Assembly (NCBI GenBank): GCA_021802645.1
Contig: JAJZRO010000002.1
Coordinates: 4,257-68,256, forward strand
From: Deltaproteobacteria bacterium
Lineage (GTDB): Bacteria; Desulfobacterota; Desulfobulbia; Desulfobulbales; Desulfurivibrionaceae
Direction: 5' to 3'
DNA: 64,000 nucleotides
The notes below the pieces were generated by a model. That model did not search any database and was not told where the DNA came from. It worked only from the letters and a program-made list of their open reading frames with translations. The translations under genes and the position numbers were made by a program. Of this stretch, positions 1-9,021 are shown piece after piece. How positions within the stretch are numbered: position 1 is the stretch's first letter; each line of letters starts with the position of its first letter.

Positions 1-1342
1 CGCTGCTTTGGAATATGCCGGGATTGCTATAAGGGTAGGCAAGGTTCGTACTGAGCCCCGTTGCGAAGCCCTGCCAGGTTTCCGTCCCGGTGGGAGCAAC
101 CGCGGTCATGGCGCCTGTCACCTGTTGGCCGCCACCCGCAACCACCCAGGAGTCGTGCGGGAGCCCGGATGATATGCCGTATGTGCTGCCGGTGGCGGAA
201 AAGGCGAAAAAGTCATAGTTGGTCCCGGTAAAGACACCTGCACCGCTGCCGGAGATAAAGGAGGGTTCATTGTTGTAACTGAACTGATCGGCCCCAAAGA
301 TGGTGAGATTCGAGAGCGTGGCGCCACTGAGAGTACCGAAGAAAAAGACCGGGTTGCCATTGCTGGTGGTATCGTCATAGGCGATGCCGAACATCCGGCC
401 GTTGTGCCAGTTGACCCCAAAGGTCATGGCGTTGTTGATGGTGTTCGAAACGGTGGTCATCCCGTAAAGGGTGGAATAGCCGCCGACTCCGCCGTCAAAG
501 GCATAGATGCCATCGGAGGGCGGGGGCGGGGGCAAAGTGAAATTTGGTGCGGTCAGATATTCATTGACCGGCGGCAATTCCGGCGTGGGCGGCACGGTTG
601 GCTGCGCCGGGAGGAGGGCCGTGGTTGTCGAGCTTCCTGTCTCACCATTATTCGTGCCAGCGCTCGTGCCGGCAGCGCCCCCCCCGGTTCCGGAGGTCTG
701 GCCGTTGCCATTGAGTTGGCTGTTCAGGTTTTTGAGTTCCTGCTGCGTGAAGCGGTGCGGTGGTTCCGGCGCCGCATTGAGGGCAACCCGGCTGCCGAAG
801 CCCGGTACGGTGATGGTTATTTTGCCGCGCTCGTTATACACCTCGATGCCTTTGCCGCCCTGAAAGACTACCGAGAGGGTATTGGGGGTGGTGACGCCTG
901 CGTACATGGAGCCGCGGATGCCGATGGTGGCGGTGGGGGTTTCGGTCTTGAAGTTCTGGGGGGCATCCTTGGCCAGTGCGCCGCCCATCACCCGGAAGGT
1001 GCCCTCCTTGATCCGGGTCTTGAGGGCGCCATCCTTCTGACCGGGTTGCCAGCGGTATTCGGCGATCTTCATTTCGCTGCCGCCACCCAGGCTGATGATG
1101 CTGTTGTCGGTGAACATGATCTGCAGCCGGCCGTTGCTGCCGGTTTTCAGGATATCGCTCTGGTAAACGGGACTCTTAATGGCCAGCGGGCGTTCGGCGC
1201 TGGCGGCGCTCTGGGCCGTCACCGTGCCGCGGACCGCCACCACAGTGGCGACCGGGGCCGGGGCGGCGAAAGCAGCAAGGGGGGCAGCTACGCAAAGCAG
1301 TAGCAACAGGCGGATGAGTTTGAGCAGGGCAGGGTTTTTCAT
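1..1342 (-). CDS. FecR-domain surface or periplasmic protein (partial, C-terminus outside window)
   Basis: Reading from ATG at 1342 the frame stays open for 447 codons to the window edge. Residues 1-26 form a signal peptide ending AAFA. Residues about 30-190 look like a FecR domain: an SH3-like start (VATVVAVRGTVTA), then NGRLQIMFTDNSIISLG, GTFRVMGG and TATIGIRGSMY. A Gly/Thr/Pro-rich linker with a proline run follows (about 205-270). The rest is Gly/Ser/Asn-rich with beta-type repeats, suggesting an exported beta-rich domain. AAGGA lies 9 bases before the ATG. The gene follows the TPR/barrel gene by 17 bases, so the two are probably one operon. In such bacteria FecR proteins of this kind are not sigma-factor regulators but envelope proteins of unknown role. 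Confidence 0.8.
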   Translation of the reverse strand, partial: MKNPALLKLIRLLLLLCVAAPLAAFAAPAPVATVVAVRGTVTAQSAASAERPLAIKSPVYQSDILKTGSNGRLQIMFTDNSIISLGGGSEMKIAEYRWQPGQKDGALKTRIKEGTFRVMGGALAKDAPQNFKTETPTATIGIRGSMYAGVTTPNTLSVVFQGGKGIEVYNERGKITITVPGFGSRVALNAAPEPPHRFTQQELKNLNSQLNGNGQTSGTGGGAAGTSAGTNNGETGSSTTTALLPAQPTVPPTPELPPVNEYLTAPNFTLPPPPPSDGIYAFDGGVGGYSTLYGMTTVSNTINNAMTFGVNWHNGRMFGIAYDDTTSNGNPVFFFGTLSGATLSNLTIFGADQFSYNNEPSFISGSGAGVFTGTNYDFFAFSATGSTYGISSGLPHDSWVVAGGGQQVTGAMTAVAPTGTETWQGFATGLSTNLAYPYSNPGIFQSS

Positions 1343-1359
1343 GGTCTGGTCCTTGCGGC

Positions 1360-2685
1360 TCAGAAGCTGACGGTGAGGTTGAGTTCGGTCACATTCTTCC
1401 GGTAGGTGTACAGGTCGATGTTGGAGTCCGAGTTGGTATAGGTGTGGCTCAACTGCACGATGAGGGCCTGGCGTTTTGCCGCATCCTGCCAGAGCAGGCG
1501 GGAAAGACCCGCCGTCAGTTCCTGTACATCGTCGCTGCGGTAGACCCCGAAGAACGGATGTTTGGCATCGTAGTCGGTCATGGTGTAGCCCACTCCGGCA
1601 AAAGCGGCAAAGTCCAGGGGCAGGCTGCGGTCGTAGCGGAGTTTCCAGCCGAACCGGCTGTAGCTGTTGACCTCATCGTCGGCGTTTTCTTTCTCTTTGG
1701 TAAAGAGGAGGCTTACGCGATTTTCGTCGACCACCAGAATCGGGCCCGCGGTGAGCAGGAGATTGAGAGCGTCGCGCCCGGAATCGACGTAGTTCTTTTT
1801 TCCTTCGGCCTTGATGGAGAGTGAGCCGAGCAGGTTCTTGGAGAAGAAGGTGGTCACTGAGGAGGCCGCGCCAAAGGAACTCTGGTAGCGGTCGTGTTCG
1901 ACATCGATATAGGTGCCCAGCAGCTGGACATCCCAGCTATACCCGTCTTGTTGGAAGAGCGGCCCGGTGGTGAGGCCGAGGTAATTGATGTCCAGGTCGT
2001 GCAGGCTCTGGTAGAGGGCGTTGTAGGAGGTGGCCGAGGTCTTCCAGAGGAACGGATAGTTCTCGTTCTTGTAAATGTGATTCAGAACCAGAGTACCGGT
2101 GTTGATCTGGTCGTGCTGCGGGGTGGCGTTGGCACCGGTGAGTTGGAATTCGAACAGCCCGGCCGACACGCGGTCGCTGACCGGGGCAAGGCGGGCGTTG
2201 TCGTCCCAGGCGTGGCCATAGGTGAAGGTGCCGTTAATGAAGTGCTTCTGTTCCGATGCCTCGATGGCGGCGAGGAAGGTTTCGATGTTCTTCCATACCT
2301 GCTCCGGCGGATTGGTGGCCAGGACCTCCTTGAAGTATTGCTTGGCGACCTCCCGCGACCCCAACCGCAGGTAGGCGCGGGCCAGTTCCAGCTTCACCCG
2401 CTGGGCATTGGGGTCGATCATGAGGACGCGCTCGTAAGCCATGACCGCCTCTTCGGGACGGTCTGTTTCAAAGGCAGCCCGGCCGAGATAGAAATTGATG
2501 TCTGGGTTGGCGGGATCCTCTTGGAAGGCCTTGTAAAGTTCTTTATAGGCTTCCTCGAAATGTCCTTGGTCGAAAAGTTGTTTGCCCGTGGAAAAGAGGG
2601 TGTCGGCGGCTGTTGCCCAGGCTGGTGCGGCAAGAAAGGCAAGGAGAAGGGCGACTATGAAAAAGGAGTGATGGCATCGGCGCAT
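1360..2685 (-). CDS. TPR-containing outer-membrane beta-barrel protein (Slam/DUF560-like)
   Basis: 441 aa. A signal peptide (1-27, ending AWATA) is followed by about three TPR repeats (residues 30-135), with motifs such as LFDQGHFEEAYKELYKAF and INFYLGRAAFETDRPEEAV. Residues about 150-441 are alternating beta-strand sequence ending in a terminal aromatic (LNLTVSF), as expected for an outer-membrane barrel recognised by BamA. TPR plus C-terminal barrel is the architecture of surface lipoprotein assembly modifiers (DUF560), so export or assembly of the neighbouring FecR protein is a reasonable guess but not shown. GAGAGG sits 5 bases before the ATG. The region upstream (2700-2760) is AT-rich and likely holds the promoter. 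Confidence 0.7.
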   Translation of the reverse strand: MRRCHHSFFIVALLLAFLAAPAWATAADTLFSTGKQLFDQGHFEEAYKELYKAFQEDPANPDINFYLGRAAFETDRPEEAVMAYERVLMIDPNAQRVKLELARAYLRLGSREVAKQYFKEVLATNPPEQVWKNIETFLAAIEASEQKHFINGTFTYGHAWDDNARLAPVSDRVSAGLFEFQLTGANATPQHDQINTGTLVLNHIYKNENYPFLWKTSATSYNALYQSLHDLDINYLGLTTGPLFQQDGYSWDVQLLGTYIDVEHDRYQSSFGAASSVTTFFSKNLLGSLSIKAEGKKNYVDSGRDALNLLLTAGPILVVDENRVSLLFTKEKENADDEVNSYSRFGWKLRYDRSLPLDFAAFAGVGYTMTDYDAKHPFFGVYRSDDVQELTAGLSRLLWQDAAKRQALIVQLSHTYTNSDSNIDLYTYRKNVTELNLTVSF

Positions 2686-2914
2686 GGCGACCTCTCGTTG
2701 TTGTCGCGGGAGAAAATTTAGATTAATTAATTATCTTTAAGGTAATTTGAACAGAAAAGCGAGTTTTTTTGTGCACCAACCACCTGTTTGGTCACCGTTC
2801 CTGATGGCCGGGGAGACCCCGGTGTGAATCACATCAGGTCAGTTTGAACAGGAAACGCCATCGGGGCGTAGAGGCGTAAGGCGGCTGGAAATGGGAGATG
2901 GGGAGCGTTAGGCA

Positions 2915-3178
2915 ATGGCGGATGCGACAGGCGGCGGATTGGAGTTGGAGTACCCTTGCCCGTGGGTTTACAAAGTGATCGGCGCGGATGGCGAGCAACT
3001 TCGCGTTGCCATCGGGGAAATCCTGGGGGAGCGGGAGCGGCTCGTGACCCCGTCCCGCACCAGTCGGAGCGGCAAATACCAGAGCCTCGATGTCGAGGTG
3101 GTCGTGCGGGACGAGGCGGACCGCAATGCCTTCTATGCGGCCTTTAAAGGGCACGCGGCGGTGATCATGGTGTTATAG
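2915..3178 (+). CDS. DUF493 (YbeD) family protein
   Basis: 87 aa, the usual length of the family. It starts with a short variable tail and then shows the family core: YPCPWVYKVIG, followed by a central VTPSRTSRSGKYQSLDVEV and a final strand. This is an ACT-like ferredoxin fold whose E. coli member YbeD lies near the lipoate genes; its role is not settled. GGGGAG lies 9 bases before the ATG. It converges with the metal chaperone gene and has no operon partner here. The 229 bases between this gene and the TPR/barrel gene contain no other convincing gene. Confidence 0.75.
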   Translation: MADATGGGLELEYPCPWVYKVIGADGEQLRVAIGEILGERERLVTPSRTSRSGKYQSLDVEVVVRDEADRNAFYAAFKGHAAVIMVL

Positions 3179-3215
3179 AATTGGCTGCCGCGTCATGGCG
3201 GCATAGGGCGGTAAC

Positions 3216-3416
3216 TCAGTCGACCACCTCGAAGCCGATGGCGGCGATGGCCTTTTTGATGGTCTCCATGGCGACTTCCTTGGTCGGCGTGTAGGTGGCC
3301 TCGCCCTTGGCCAGATCGATCTGCACGTTGGTGATGCCATCGATATCGCTCAATGCCTTGGTGACCGAACCGGCGCAGTGGCCGCAGCGCATACCCTGGA
3401 TCTTTACCGTTGCCAT
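3216..3416 (-). CDS. heavy-metal-associated (HMA) copper chaperone, CopZ-like
   Basis: 66 aa, a single HMA domain. The metal site is MRCGHCAGSV (C10 and C13), followed by the usual beta-alpha-beta-beta-alpha-beta sequence (ITNVQIDLAKGEATYTP, then AIAAIGFEV). Proteins of this type bind Cu(I) in the cytoplasm and hand it to a P1B ATPase. I chose the ATG at 3416 because GGGAGAAGC precedes it and the domain begins at once; an upstream extension of the frame has no site and no homology. It is transcribed divergently from copA, a common pairing, so both probably respond to copper. No CueR or CsoR gene is visible nearby. Confidence 0.85.
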   Translation of the reverse strand: MATVKIQGMRCGHCAGSVTKALSDIDGITNVQIDLAKGEATYTPTKEVAMETIKKAIAAIGFEVVD

Positions 3417-3471
3417 GATGCTTCTCCCTAGTGGTTGGAGTTGCGGAGAGGAAGTAACTTTAGTAAAAGCT

Positions 3472-3500
3472 AAAATAGCATGGTGCGTTCGGTTCGTAAA
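3472..3500 (-). promoter_or_regulatory. sigma70-type promoter for the HMA chaperone gene
   Basis: On the minus strand, TTTACG (3495-3500) and TATTTT (3472-3477) are separated by 17 bases, each matching four of six consensus positions. It lies in the divergent 140-base region between the chaperone and copA. The predicted transcript would have a leader of about 50 bases. Confidence 0.4.
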
Positions 3501-3556
3501 CCATTTTATATCGCACCGGACGCGGACGGCGCAGGGAGCCACCAAAGGGGTATCGC

Positions 3557-6052
3557 ATGACGGGAACCAGCCAGAAGGAACACGTGGCCATCAGGGGCAT
3601 GCACTGCGCCGCCTGCTCGGCCCGTATCGAAAAGGTACTTGCCGCCACCGCCGGCATCCGCCACGTGGCGGTCAATCTGGCCGCCGAATCCATGGAGGTG
3701 GAGTGGGAGACGGATCGCCTCACCCTTGACGATATCGCCGCCATCGTCAAGGGCATGGGCTTCGAGCTGGTCAAGCCGGCCCGCGAGGTGACCCTGACCC
3801 TGGCATTGGGTGGCATGAGCTGTGCCTCGTGCGCGGCGCGCATCGAAAAGGTGGTGGGCGGTCTGCCCGGCGTGCGCTCCATGCAGGTGAATCTCGCCAC
3901 CGAATCGGGCACCGTGGTCTTTGACCCGGAGCAGGTGAGCCAACGGGCCATCCGCGAGGCCATCGCGCGCATCGGCTTTACGGCCACGGTGGCGCAGACC
4001 GGCCGCTCCGCGATGGAGCGGCAGCAGGAGGAGGCGGTGGCGCGCCTTACGGCCATGAAGCAGCGGCTCATCCCGGCCTTCGGTTTTGCCATGCTGCTTT
4101 TGCTGCTCTCCATGGGCGAAATGCTCGGCATGCCGCTGCCTGGCTGGCTGGCCCCGCATCAGGCGCCGTTTACCTTTGCCTTCACCCAGTTCTTGTTGGT
4201 ATTGCCGGTCATGTGGTCGGGCCGCAATTTTTATCTCGTCGGCTTTCCGGCCCTCTTCCGCCGGGCGCCCAACATGGATTCGCTCATCGCCATCGGCACC
4301 GGCGCCGCCTTTGTCTACAGCACCTGGAACCTCATCGAGATCGGCTTGGGGCTCGACGTCATGGCGCGAGTCATGGACCTCTATTTCGAGTCCGCTGCGG
4401 TGCTCATCGCCCTGGTCTCCCTGGGCAAATATCTGGAGAGCCGTTCCAAGATCCGGACCTCCGACGCCATCCGCCAACTGATGGAACTCTCGCCGGATCA
4501 GGCGACCCTGCTGCGTGACGGCGAGCAGGTGGCCATTCCGGTGGAGGAGATCGAGCCCGGCGATCTGCTGCTGGTGAAACCGGGCGAGCGGGTGCCGGTG
4601 GATGGCCTGGTGGTCAAAGGCCATTCCAGCGTGGACGAATCGATGCTCACCGGCGAGTCGTTGCCGGTTTCGAAGAAGGAAGGCGACCGAGTGGTGGGGG
4701 CGACGCTCAACAAGAATGGCGTTTTGCAGGTGCGGGCGGAGAAGGTCGGCCAGGACACCATGCTTGCCCGCATCATCCGCATGGTGCGCGAAGCCCAGGG
4801 CTCCAAGGCGCCCATTGCCAACCTGGCGGACCGCATCAGCCTCTACTTCGTGCCCACGGTCATCGTGCTGGCCGTGGTAGCCGGTCTGGCCTGGTATTTC
4901 ATCGGCCAGGCCGGGTTCCCCGTGGCCTTGCGCATCTTCATCGCGGTGCTGGTGATCGCCTGTCCCTGCGCCATGGGGCTGGCCACCCCGACCTCGATCA
5001 TGGTCGGTACCGGCCGCGGCGCCCAACTCGGGGTGCTGGTCAAAAGCGGCGAGGCCCTGGAGATGGCGCAGAAGGTGGAGGCGGTGGTCTTCGACAAGAC
5101 CGGCACCCTCACCTATGGCCGGCCGGAGCTGACGAACCTCAGGGTGGTGGCGGCCAACATGACCGAAGCGCAGGTCTTGCCCCTGGTGGCGGCGGCGGAA
5201 AACAGCTCGGAGCATCCCTTGGCCGAGGCGGTGGTAAACGCAGCCAAGGAAAAGGGGCTGATGCTGCCGGAAACCACGGCCTTCGAGGCGGTGACCGGCC
5301 GAGGCATCCGCGCCACGGTGGGCGGCCGGACGATCCTCATCGGCAACCGCGAGTTCATGGTCGAGTCCGGGGTGACCGGGCTCGATGCAAGCGCGGATGC
5401 CGTTGCCGCCGAGTTCGCCGCGAGCGGTAAGACCGCCCTCTACTGCGCGGCCGATGGAGGCTTGCTGGCGCTGCTGGCCATCGCCGACCGGTTGAAACCG
5501 GAGGTGCCGGCCACGGTCAAGGCCCTGGAACGCATGGGGGTCAAGGTCTTCATGCTCACCGGCGACCACGAGGCCACGGCCCGGGCCATTGCCAAACAGG
5601 CGGGGATCAGCGAGGTCATCGCCCAGGTTTTGCCGGACCACAAGGCCGCAAAGGTCGCCGCCTTGCAGTCCCAAGGGTTGCGGGTCGCCATGGTGGGCGA
5701 CGGCATCAACGACGCCCCGGCGCTGGCCAAGGCCGATGTCGGTATCGCCATGGGCACCGGCATCGACGTGGCCATCGAGTCGGGCGACATCGTGCTGATG
5801 AAGGGCCACCTCTCCGCCCTGCTGGCCGCTCTCGCCCTGAGCCGCGCCACCATGCGCAACATCAAGCAGAATCTTTTCTGGGCCTTTATCTACAACATCA
5901 TCGGCATCCCTGTTGCCGCGGGGCTCCTCCATCTCTTCGGCGGCCCGACCTTGAACCCCATGATCGCCGGCGGCGCCATGGCCATGAGTTCGGTCTCGGT
6001 GGTGACCAATGCCCTGCGCCTCCGTTTCTTTATTCCACCTGCTGCGGCATGA
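3557..6052 (+). CDS. copA: P1B-type Cu(I)-translocating ATPase
   Basis: 831 aa, full length. Two N-terminal HMA domains carry GMHCAAC (C17, C20) and GMSCASC (C89, C92). The P-type core shows TGES (365-368, actuator), the transmembrane metal site CPC (469-471), DKTGT with the phosphorylated D513, SEHP in the nucleotide domain, and GDGIND (714-719). The last membrane segments carry the asparagine and Met-Ser-Ser signatures (MAMSSVS) of the P1B-1 group. These features point to Cu(I) or Ag(I) export from the cytoplasm. The gene is divergent from the HMA chaperone. A weak site (AAAGGGG) precedes the ATG. A promoter for the next gene begins just after its stop. Confidence 0.95.
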   Translation: MTGTSQKEHVAIRGMHCAACSARIEKVLAATAGIRHVAVNLAAESMEVEWETDRLTLDDIAAIVKGMGFELVKPAREVTLTLALGGMSCASCAARIEKVVGGLPGVRSMQVNLATESGTVVFDPEQVSQRAIREAIARIGFTATVAQTGRSAMERQQEEAVARLTAMKQRLIPAFGFAMLLLLLSMGEMLGMPLPGWLAPHQAPFTFAFTQFLLVLPVMWSGRNFYLVGFPALFRRAPNMDSLIAIGTGAAFVYSTWNLIEIGLGLDVMARVMDLYFESAAVLIALVSLGKYLESRSKIRTSDAIRQLMELSPDQATLLRDGEQVAIPVEEIEPGDLLLVKPGERVPVDGLVVKGHSSVDESMLTGESLPVSKKEGDRVVGATLNKNGVLQVRAEKVGQDTMLARIIRMVREAQGSKAPIANLADRISLYFVPTVIVLAVVAGLAWYFIGQAGFPVALRIFIAVLVIACPCAMGLATPTSIMVGTGRGAQLGVLVKSGEALEMAQKVEAVVFDKTGTLTYGRPELTNLRVVAANMTEAQVLPLVAAAENSSEHPLAEAVVNAAKEKGLMLPETTAFEAVTGRGIRATVGGRTILIGNREFMVESGVTGLDASADAVAAEFAASGKTALYCAADGGLLALLAIADRLKPEVPATVKALERMGVKVFMLTGDHEATARAIAKQAGISEVIAQVLPDHKAAKVAALQSQGLRVAMVGDGINDAPALAKADVGIAMGTGIDVAIESGDIVLMKGHLSALLAALALSRATMRNIKQNLFWAFIYNIIGIPVAAGLLHLFGGPTLNPMIAGGAMAMSSVSVVTNALRLRFFIPPAAA

Positions 6053-6053
6053 G

Positions 6054-6082
6054 TTGACAAGGGGAGCGAAAATAGCGAGAAT
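6054..6082 (+). promoter_or_regulatory. sigma70-type promoter for the LysM gene
   Basis: A perfect TTGACA (6054-6059) is followed after 17 bases by GAGAAT (6077-6082, four of six matches). It starts one base after the copA stop codon, so the LysM gene has its own promoter with a leader of about 50 bases. Confidence 0.6.
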
Positions 6083-6140
6083 AACCAAGGCTGTTTTCCG
6101 GAAAAGTGCATTCGAGAGGCATCAAGGAGGGAGGATCGGA

Positions 6141-7178
6141 ATGCGGAAGAAGACATTGGGCCTGACGGCTCTGCTTTGTTGTGGGCTGCTTTGCCGGGCG
6201 GTTCCGGTGGCGGCGGGAGAGAGTGCCACGTACCGGGTGCACAAGGGGGATACCCTGTGGGAGATCAGCGGAACCTATCTCCAGGATCCCTATGCCTGGC
6301 CCAAAGTCTGGAAGCGGAATCCCAAGATCAAAAATCCGAACCTGATCAAGCCGGGAGAGGTGGTGCGGCTCCCGGGCAAGGCGAAGAAAAAAGTCAAGGC
6401 CAAGGCCAAGGCGAAACCATCGGTAACGGCGCAGAAAACTGCCCCGGTGGCGGCCATGCCGGCCGTCGACCGTTCCGGGCCGCCATTGGCCCTGACGGTG
6501 CTCCGGGAGGGACCGGTCGAGAAAAAAGCGGCGGCAGCGGTGCTGACGATCAGCGAGGCGCGTGGCATCGGCCAAGTCACCTCCGATCTGCCGGGCGACG
6601 GCACGGTGCTGACGACCCACGCTGGCTGGCGCAGTGACTCGATTGGCGGCACCATCTACGTCCAGGCCGTCGATGCCAAGGTGGGCACGAGGTACGGCGT
6701 GTACCGCGACCTGGGCAAGGTCAAACACCCCAGTTACTTCCGGTGGAGTCCAGGGCATCTGCTGGCCGAGATCGGCACGGTCGAGATCGTGACCCTCGAG
6801 GGCGAGCGGCAAGTGGCCAAAATCATCAAGTCGTATGATGCGGTGCGGGAGGGCGATTTGCTGGGACCGCTTACGCCCGCCCTGCCGCCGCTTACGCTGA
6901 AGGACCATACCGCACCCGTTGCCGCCACGGTGGTGGCGGTGGAGGCCGGCCGGCTCTTTGCGGCGCCGGAGAATATTGTGTATCTGGATGCCGGTGCCGA
7001 CCAGGGGCTTGCCCCCGGTGACCGACTCTGGGCCACTGGCACGGAAGAGAACAGTCGGCGGCTCTCCGGGGTGCTGGCGGTATTGCGCGTGACACCGACC
7101 ACGGCCGCCGCCCTGGTCCTGCCGGAAAGCGGCAACGATGTGCGCATTGGTGACGCCGTAGGGCCAGTGGCGCGATAG
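6141..7178 (+). CDS. secreted LysM-domain protein
   Basis: 345 aa. A signal peptide (1-25, ending VAAG) leads into one LysM domain (about 28-77) with the typical YRVHKGDTLWEIS start and an LIKPGEVVRLP end. A short Lys/Ala-rich linker follows (KKKVKAKAKAK). The C-terminal 240 residues have no family I can name but contain repeated beta-type units (GTRYGVYRDLGKV, GDRLWATG) seen in LysM proteins of related bacteria. LysM binds N-acetylglucosamine in peptidoglycan, so the protein probably sits on the periplasmic wall. The ATG at 6141 has AAGGAGG about ten bases upstream and starts the signal peptide. A strong terminator follows. Confidence 0.8.
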   Translation: MRKKTLGLTALLCCGLLCRAVPVAAGESATYRVHKGDTLWEISGTYLQDPYAWPKVWKRNPKIKNPNLIKPGEVVRLPGKAKKKVKAKAKAKPSVTAQKTAPVAAMPAVDRSGPPLALTVLREGPVEKKAAAAVLTISEARGIGQVTSDLPGDGTVLTTHAGWRSDSIGGTIYVQAVDAKVGTRYGVYRDLGKVKHPSYFRWSPGHLLAEIGTVEIVTLEGERQVAKIIKSYDAVREGDLLGPLTPALPPLTLKDHTAPVAATVVAVEAGRLFAAPENIVYLDAGADQGLAPGDRLWATGTEENSRRLSGVLAVLRVTPTTAAALVLPESGNDVRIGDAVGPVAR

Positions 7179-7211
7179 CTCAGGGCACAACCACAACGCA
7201 ATTGGGCAAAA

Positions 7212-7242
7212 GGGAGCGGGCAGCACGCCGCTCCCTTTTTTT
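7212..7242 (+). terminator. intrinsic terminator after the LysM gene
   Basis: A perfect 8-base stem (GGGAGCGG with CCGCTCCC) and 8-base loop are followed by seven T. It ends LysM transcription and faces the convergent coaBC gene. Confidence 0.9.
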
Positions 7243-7253
7243 ATGGTCGGAAA

Positions 7254-8471
7254 TCAGTGCGGCAGGGCAAGAGCCGCATCCCAGAGGCGATGCGCGGTCT
7301 CCTCCTTGCTGAGAAGCGGCAGCTCCTGTTCGTTGCCGTTGCGATCAATGAGGATGACGCGGTTGGTCGTGGCGGCAAAGCCCGCATCAGTGGCAGTGAT
7401 GTCGTTGGCCACGATGAGGTCGAGATTCTTGTCCCGCAGTTTGCGTTGCGCCTCGGCCGATAAATTTTCGCTCTCCGCGGCAAACCCCACCAGCAAGGGG
7501 AATCGGGGAGCCTTCTTTTTCATGGCGCCCAGTTCCTTGAGGATGTCCGGATTGGCGGCCAGGGCAAGCGTCAGGGCGGCCTTCTCTTTTTTGGTCTTGG
7601 AAGAGGCTGTGATCTTGGGGCGGAAATCGGCCACCGCCGCGGCCTTGACGATAACCGCCATCTTTTTGGCCCGCGCCATCACCTCCCGATGCATCTCCAT
7701 GGCGGTGGTGATGCGCACTACCTCCACGCCCCAGGGAGCGGCAAGTTCCGAAGGGCCGCTGATCAGGGTCACCTTCGCGCCGCGTTGTCTGGCGGCGGCT
7801 GCCACGGCATAACCCATCCGGCCGGTGGCGCGGTTGGTGAGTAGCCGGGCCGGGTCAAGCGGCTCCCAGGTGGGGCCGGCGGTGACCAGTACCTCAAGGC
7901 CGGCCAAGTCCTGGCGGCTGAGTGCCGCGAGCAAGGCCTGGTGCGCCTCTTCCCATTCCACCAGGCGACCGGGCCCCTCCTCGCCGCAGGCCATGGTGCC
8001 GCAGGCCGGTTCCACCACCGTGTAGCCGTATTCTCGGAGCTTGGCGAGATTGGCCTGGGTGGCGGGATGGCGGTACATCTGGCTGTTCATCGCCGGGCAG
8101 ATCACCACCTTGGCGGTGGTCGCCAGCACCAGGGTCGAGAGCAGGTCGTCGGCCAGGCCGTGCGCCAACCGGGCGATGGTCTGGGCGGTGGCCGGCGCGA
8201 TGAGGACCGCGTCCGCCTGGCGGGCCAGGCTGATGTGCGGGATCTGCTCGGCCTCCTCGGCCGCGAACATGGAGGTGCAAACCCTGCGGCCGGAAAGGGC
8301 GGCAAAGGTGAGCGGCGCCACAAAGCGGGTTGCCGCCTCCGTCATCACCACGGTGACTGCGGCTCCCTCCCGGCGCAAGGCCCGCGTCCAGTCGCAGGCC
8401 TTGTAGGCGGCGATGCCGCCGCAGACGCCGAGGAGAATCTCTTTGTCGGCGAGCGAGGTCACGGCAATCAA
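7254..8471 (-). CDS. coaBC: bifunctional phosphopantothenoylcysteine decarboxylase / phosphopantothenate-cysteine ligase
   Basis: 405 aa, normal length for the fused enzyme of coenzyme A synthesis. The N-terminal flavoprotein half (CoaC) has the GGIAAYKA start, PAMNSQMY, and the active-site loop ACGTMACGEEGPGR. The C-terminal half (CoaB) begins near VLVTAGPTWEPLDP, with TNRATGRMG, KAAAVADFRP and the substrate-binding segment around KTKKEKAALTLALAANPDIL. The first usable codon is TTG at 8471, overlapping the stop of the lipoprotein gene by four bases (TTGA); GTG at 8462 is the alternative. Neither has a clear ribosome binding site, so translation may be coupled to the upstream gene. Confidence 0.93.
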   Translation of the reverse strand: MIAVTSLADKEILLGVCGGIAAYKACDWTRALRREGAAVTVVMTEAATRFVAPLTFAALSGRRVCTSMFAAEEAEQIPHISLARQADAVLIAPATAQTIARLAHGLADDLLSTLVLATTAKVVICPAMNSQMYRHPATQANLAKLREYGYTVVEPACGTMACGEEGPGRLVEWEEAHQALLAALSRQDLAGLEVLVTAGPTWEPLDPARLLTNRATGRMGYAVAAAARQRGAKVTLISGPSELAAPWGVEVVRITTAMEMHREVMARAKKMAVIVKAAAVADFRPKITASSKTKKEKAALTLALAANPDILKELGAMKKKAPRFPLLVGFAAESENLSAEAQRKLRDKNLDLIVANDITATDAGFAATTNRVILIDRNGNEQELPLLSKEETAHRLWDAALALPH

Positions 8472-8986
8472 TAGCCGCTGGGCTTGGTGCTGCCGCCCGT
8501 GGCCGCCTGGTCGCGCTTGGTGATGTCTTCGGTGATATAGATGTTCACCTCGGTATTGAGTCCCAGATTGCCATCCGCGATGGTGATGGTGCAGGTCTTG
8601 GCCGGTTTGATAAAGGCGAGCAGCACCTGCTTGTACTTGATGGAGCCGGCCATTTTCCAGCCATTGCGTTCCATGTTCTGGACAAAGAACTCAGACAGCG
8701 AGGCGATCTCCACCCGGCCGGAGAAATTGAGCACGCCGCCGGCATAGGAGTCGGTTCTGATTATCATGCTCTTGTCGCGGTTCCATGCAAGTTCACCGGG
8801 GATGAGCAGATCACGGAAATCGGATGCATTGTAGGGCGGATTGGTGGCGGCCGTGTCGGCGGGCGCGGCGGCATCCTTGCCCGTTGAACTGCCGAGCCCC
8901 AGTTGGGCGCAACCGGTAAGAGCCAGGAGCAGCAGGGCGACAAGGGCGGAATGAAATGCGATGGGTGCTTGCGGACGATGCGGCAT
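8468..8986 (-). CDS. hypothetical lipoprotein
   Basis: 172 aa. The N-terminus is a lipoprotein signal with lipobox LTGC (lipidated Cys at 25). A Ser/Ala/Thr-rich linker follows, then a mixed alpha/beta domain from about residue 55. That domain holds a segment (VEIASLSEFFVQNMERNGWKM) resembling the short alpha/beta lipoprotein domains common in Deltaproteobacteria. No catalytic motif is visible. GGGAGG lies six bases before the ATG. It overlaps coaBC by four bases, so the two are probably co-transcribed although their functions are unrelated. I cannot name the family. Confidence 0.7.
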   Translation of the reverse strand: MPHRPQAPIAFHSALVALLLLALTGCAQLGLGSSTGKDAAAPADTAATNPPYNASDFRDLLIPGELAWNRDKSMIIRTDSYAGGVLNFSGRVEIASLSEFFVQNMERNGWKMAGSIKYKQVLLAFIKPAKTCTITIADGNLGLNTEVNIYITEDITKRDQAATGGSTKPSGY

Positions 8987-9021
8987 GGGGTACCTCCCTC
9001 TGGTTTTCGCCGAAAATGGCG

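Noticed and set aside
404-1303. Open frames on the plus strand opposite the FecR gene
   Set aside because: The minus-strand FecR reading has a signal peptide, ribosome binding site and domain motifs; the plus-strand frames have none.
2837-2852. The 16 bases AGTTTGAACAGGAAAC also occur near 42307
   Set aside because: One exact match of this length in 64 kb is near the chance level, and the surroundings differ. I do not call it a repeat family.
3506-6088. A very long open frame antisense to copA
   Set aside because: It mirrors the codon bias of a GC-rich gene. The translation is His/Gly/Arg-rich with no domain, while copA is complete on the other strand.
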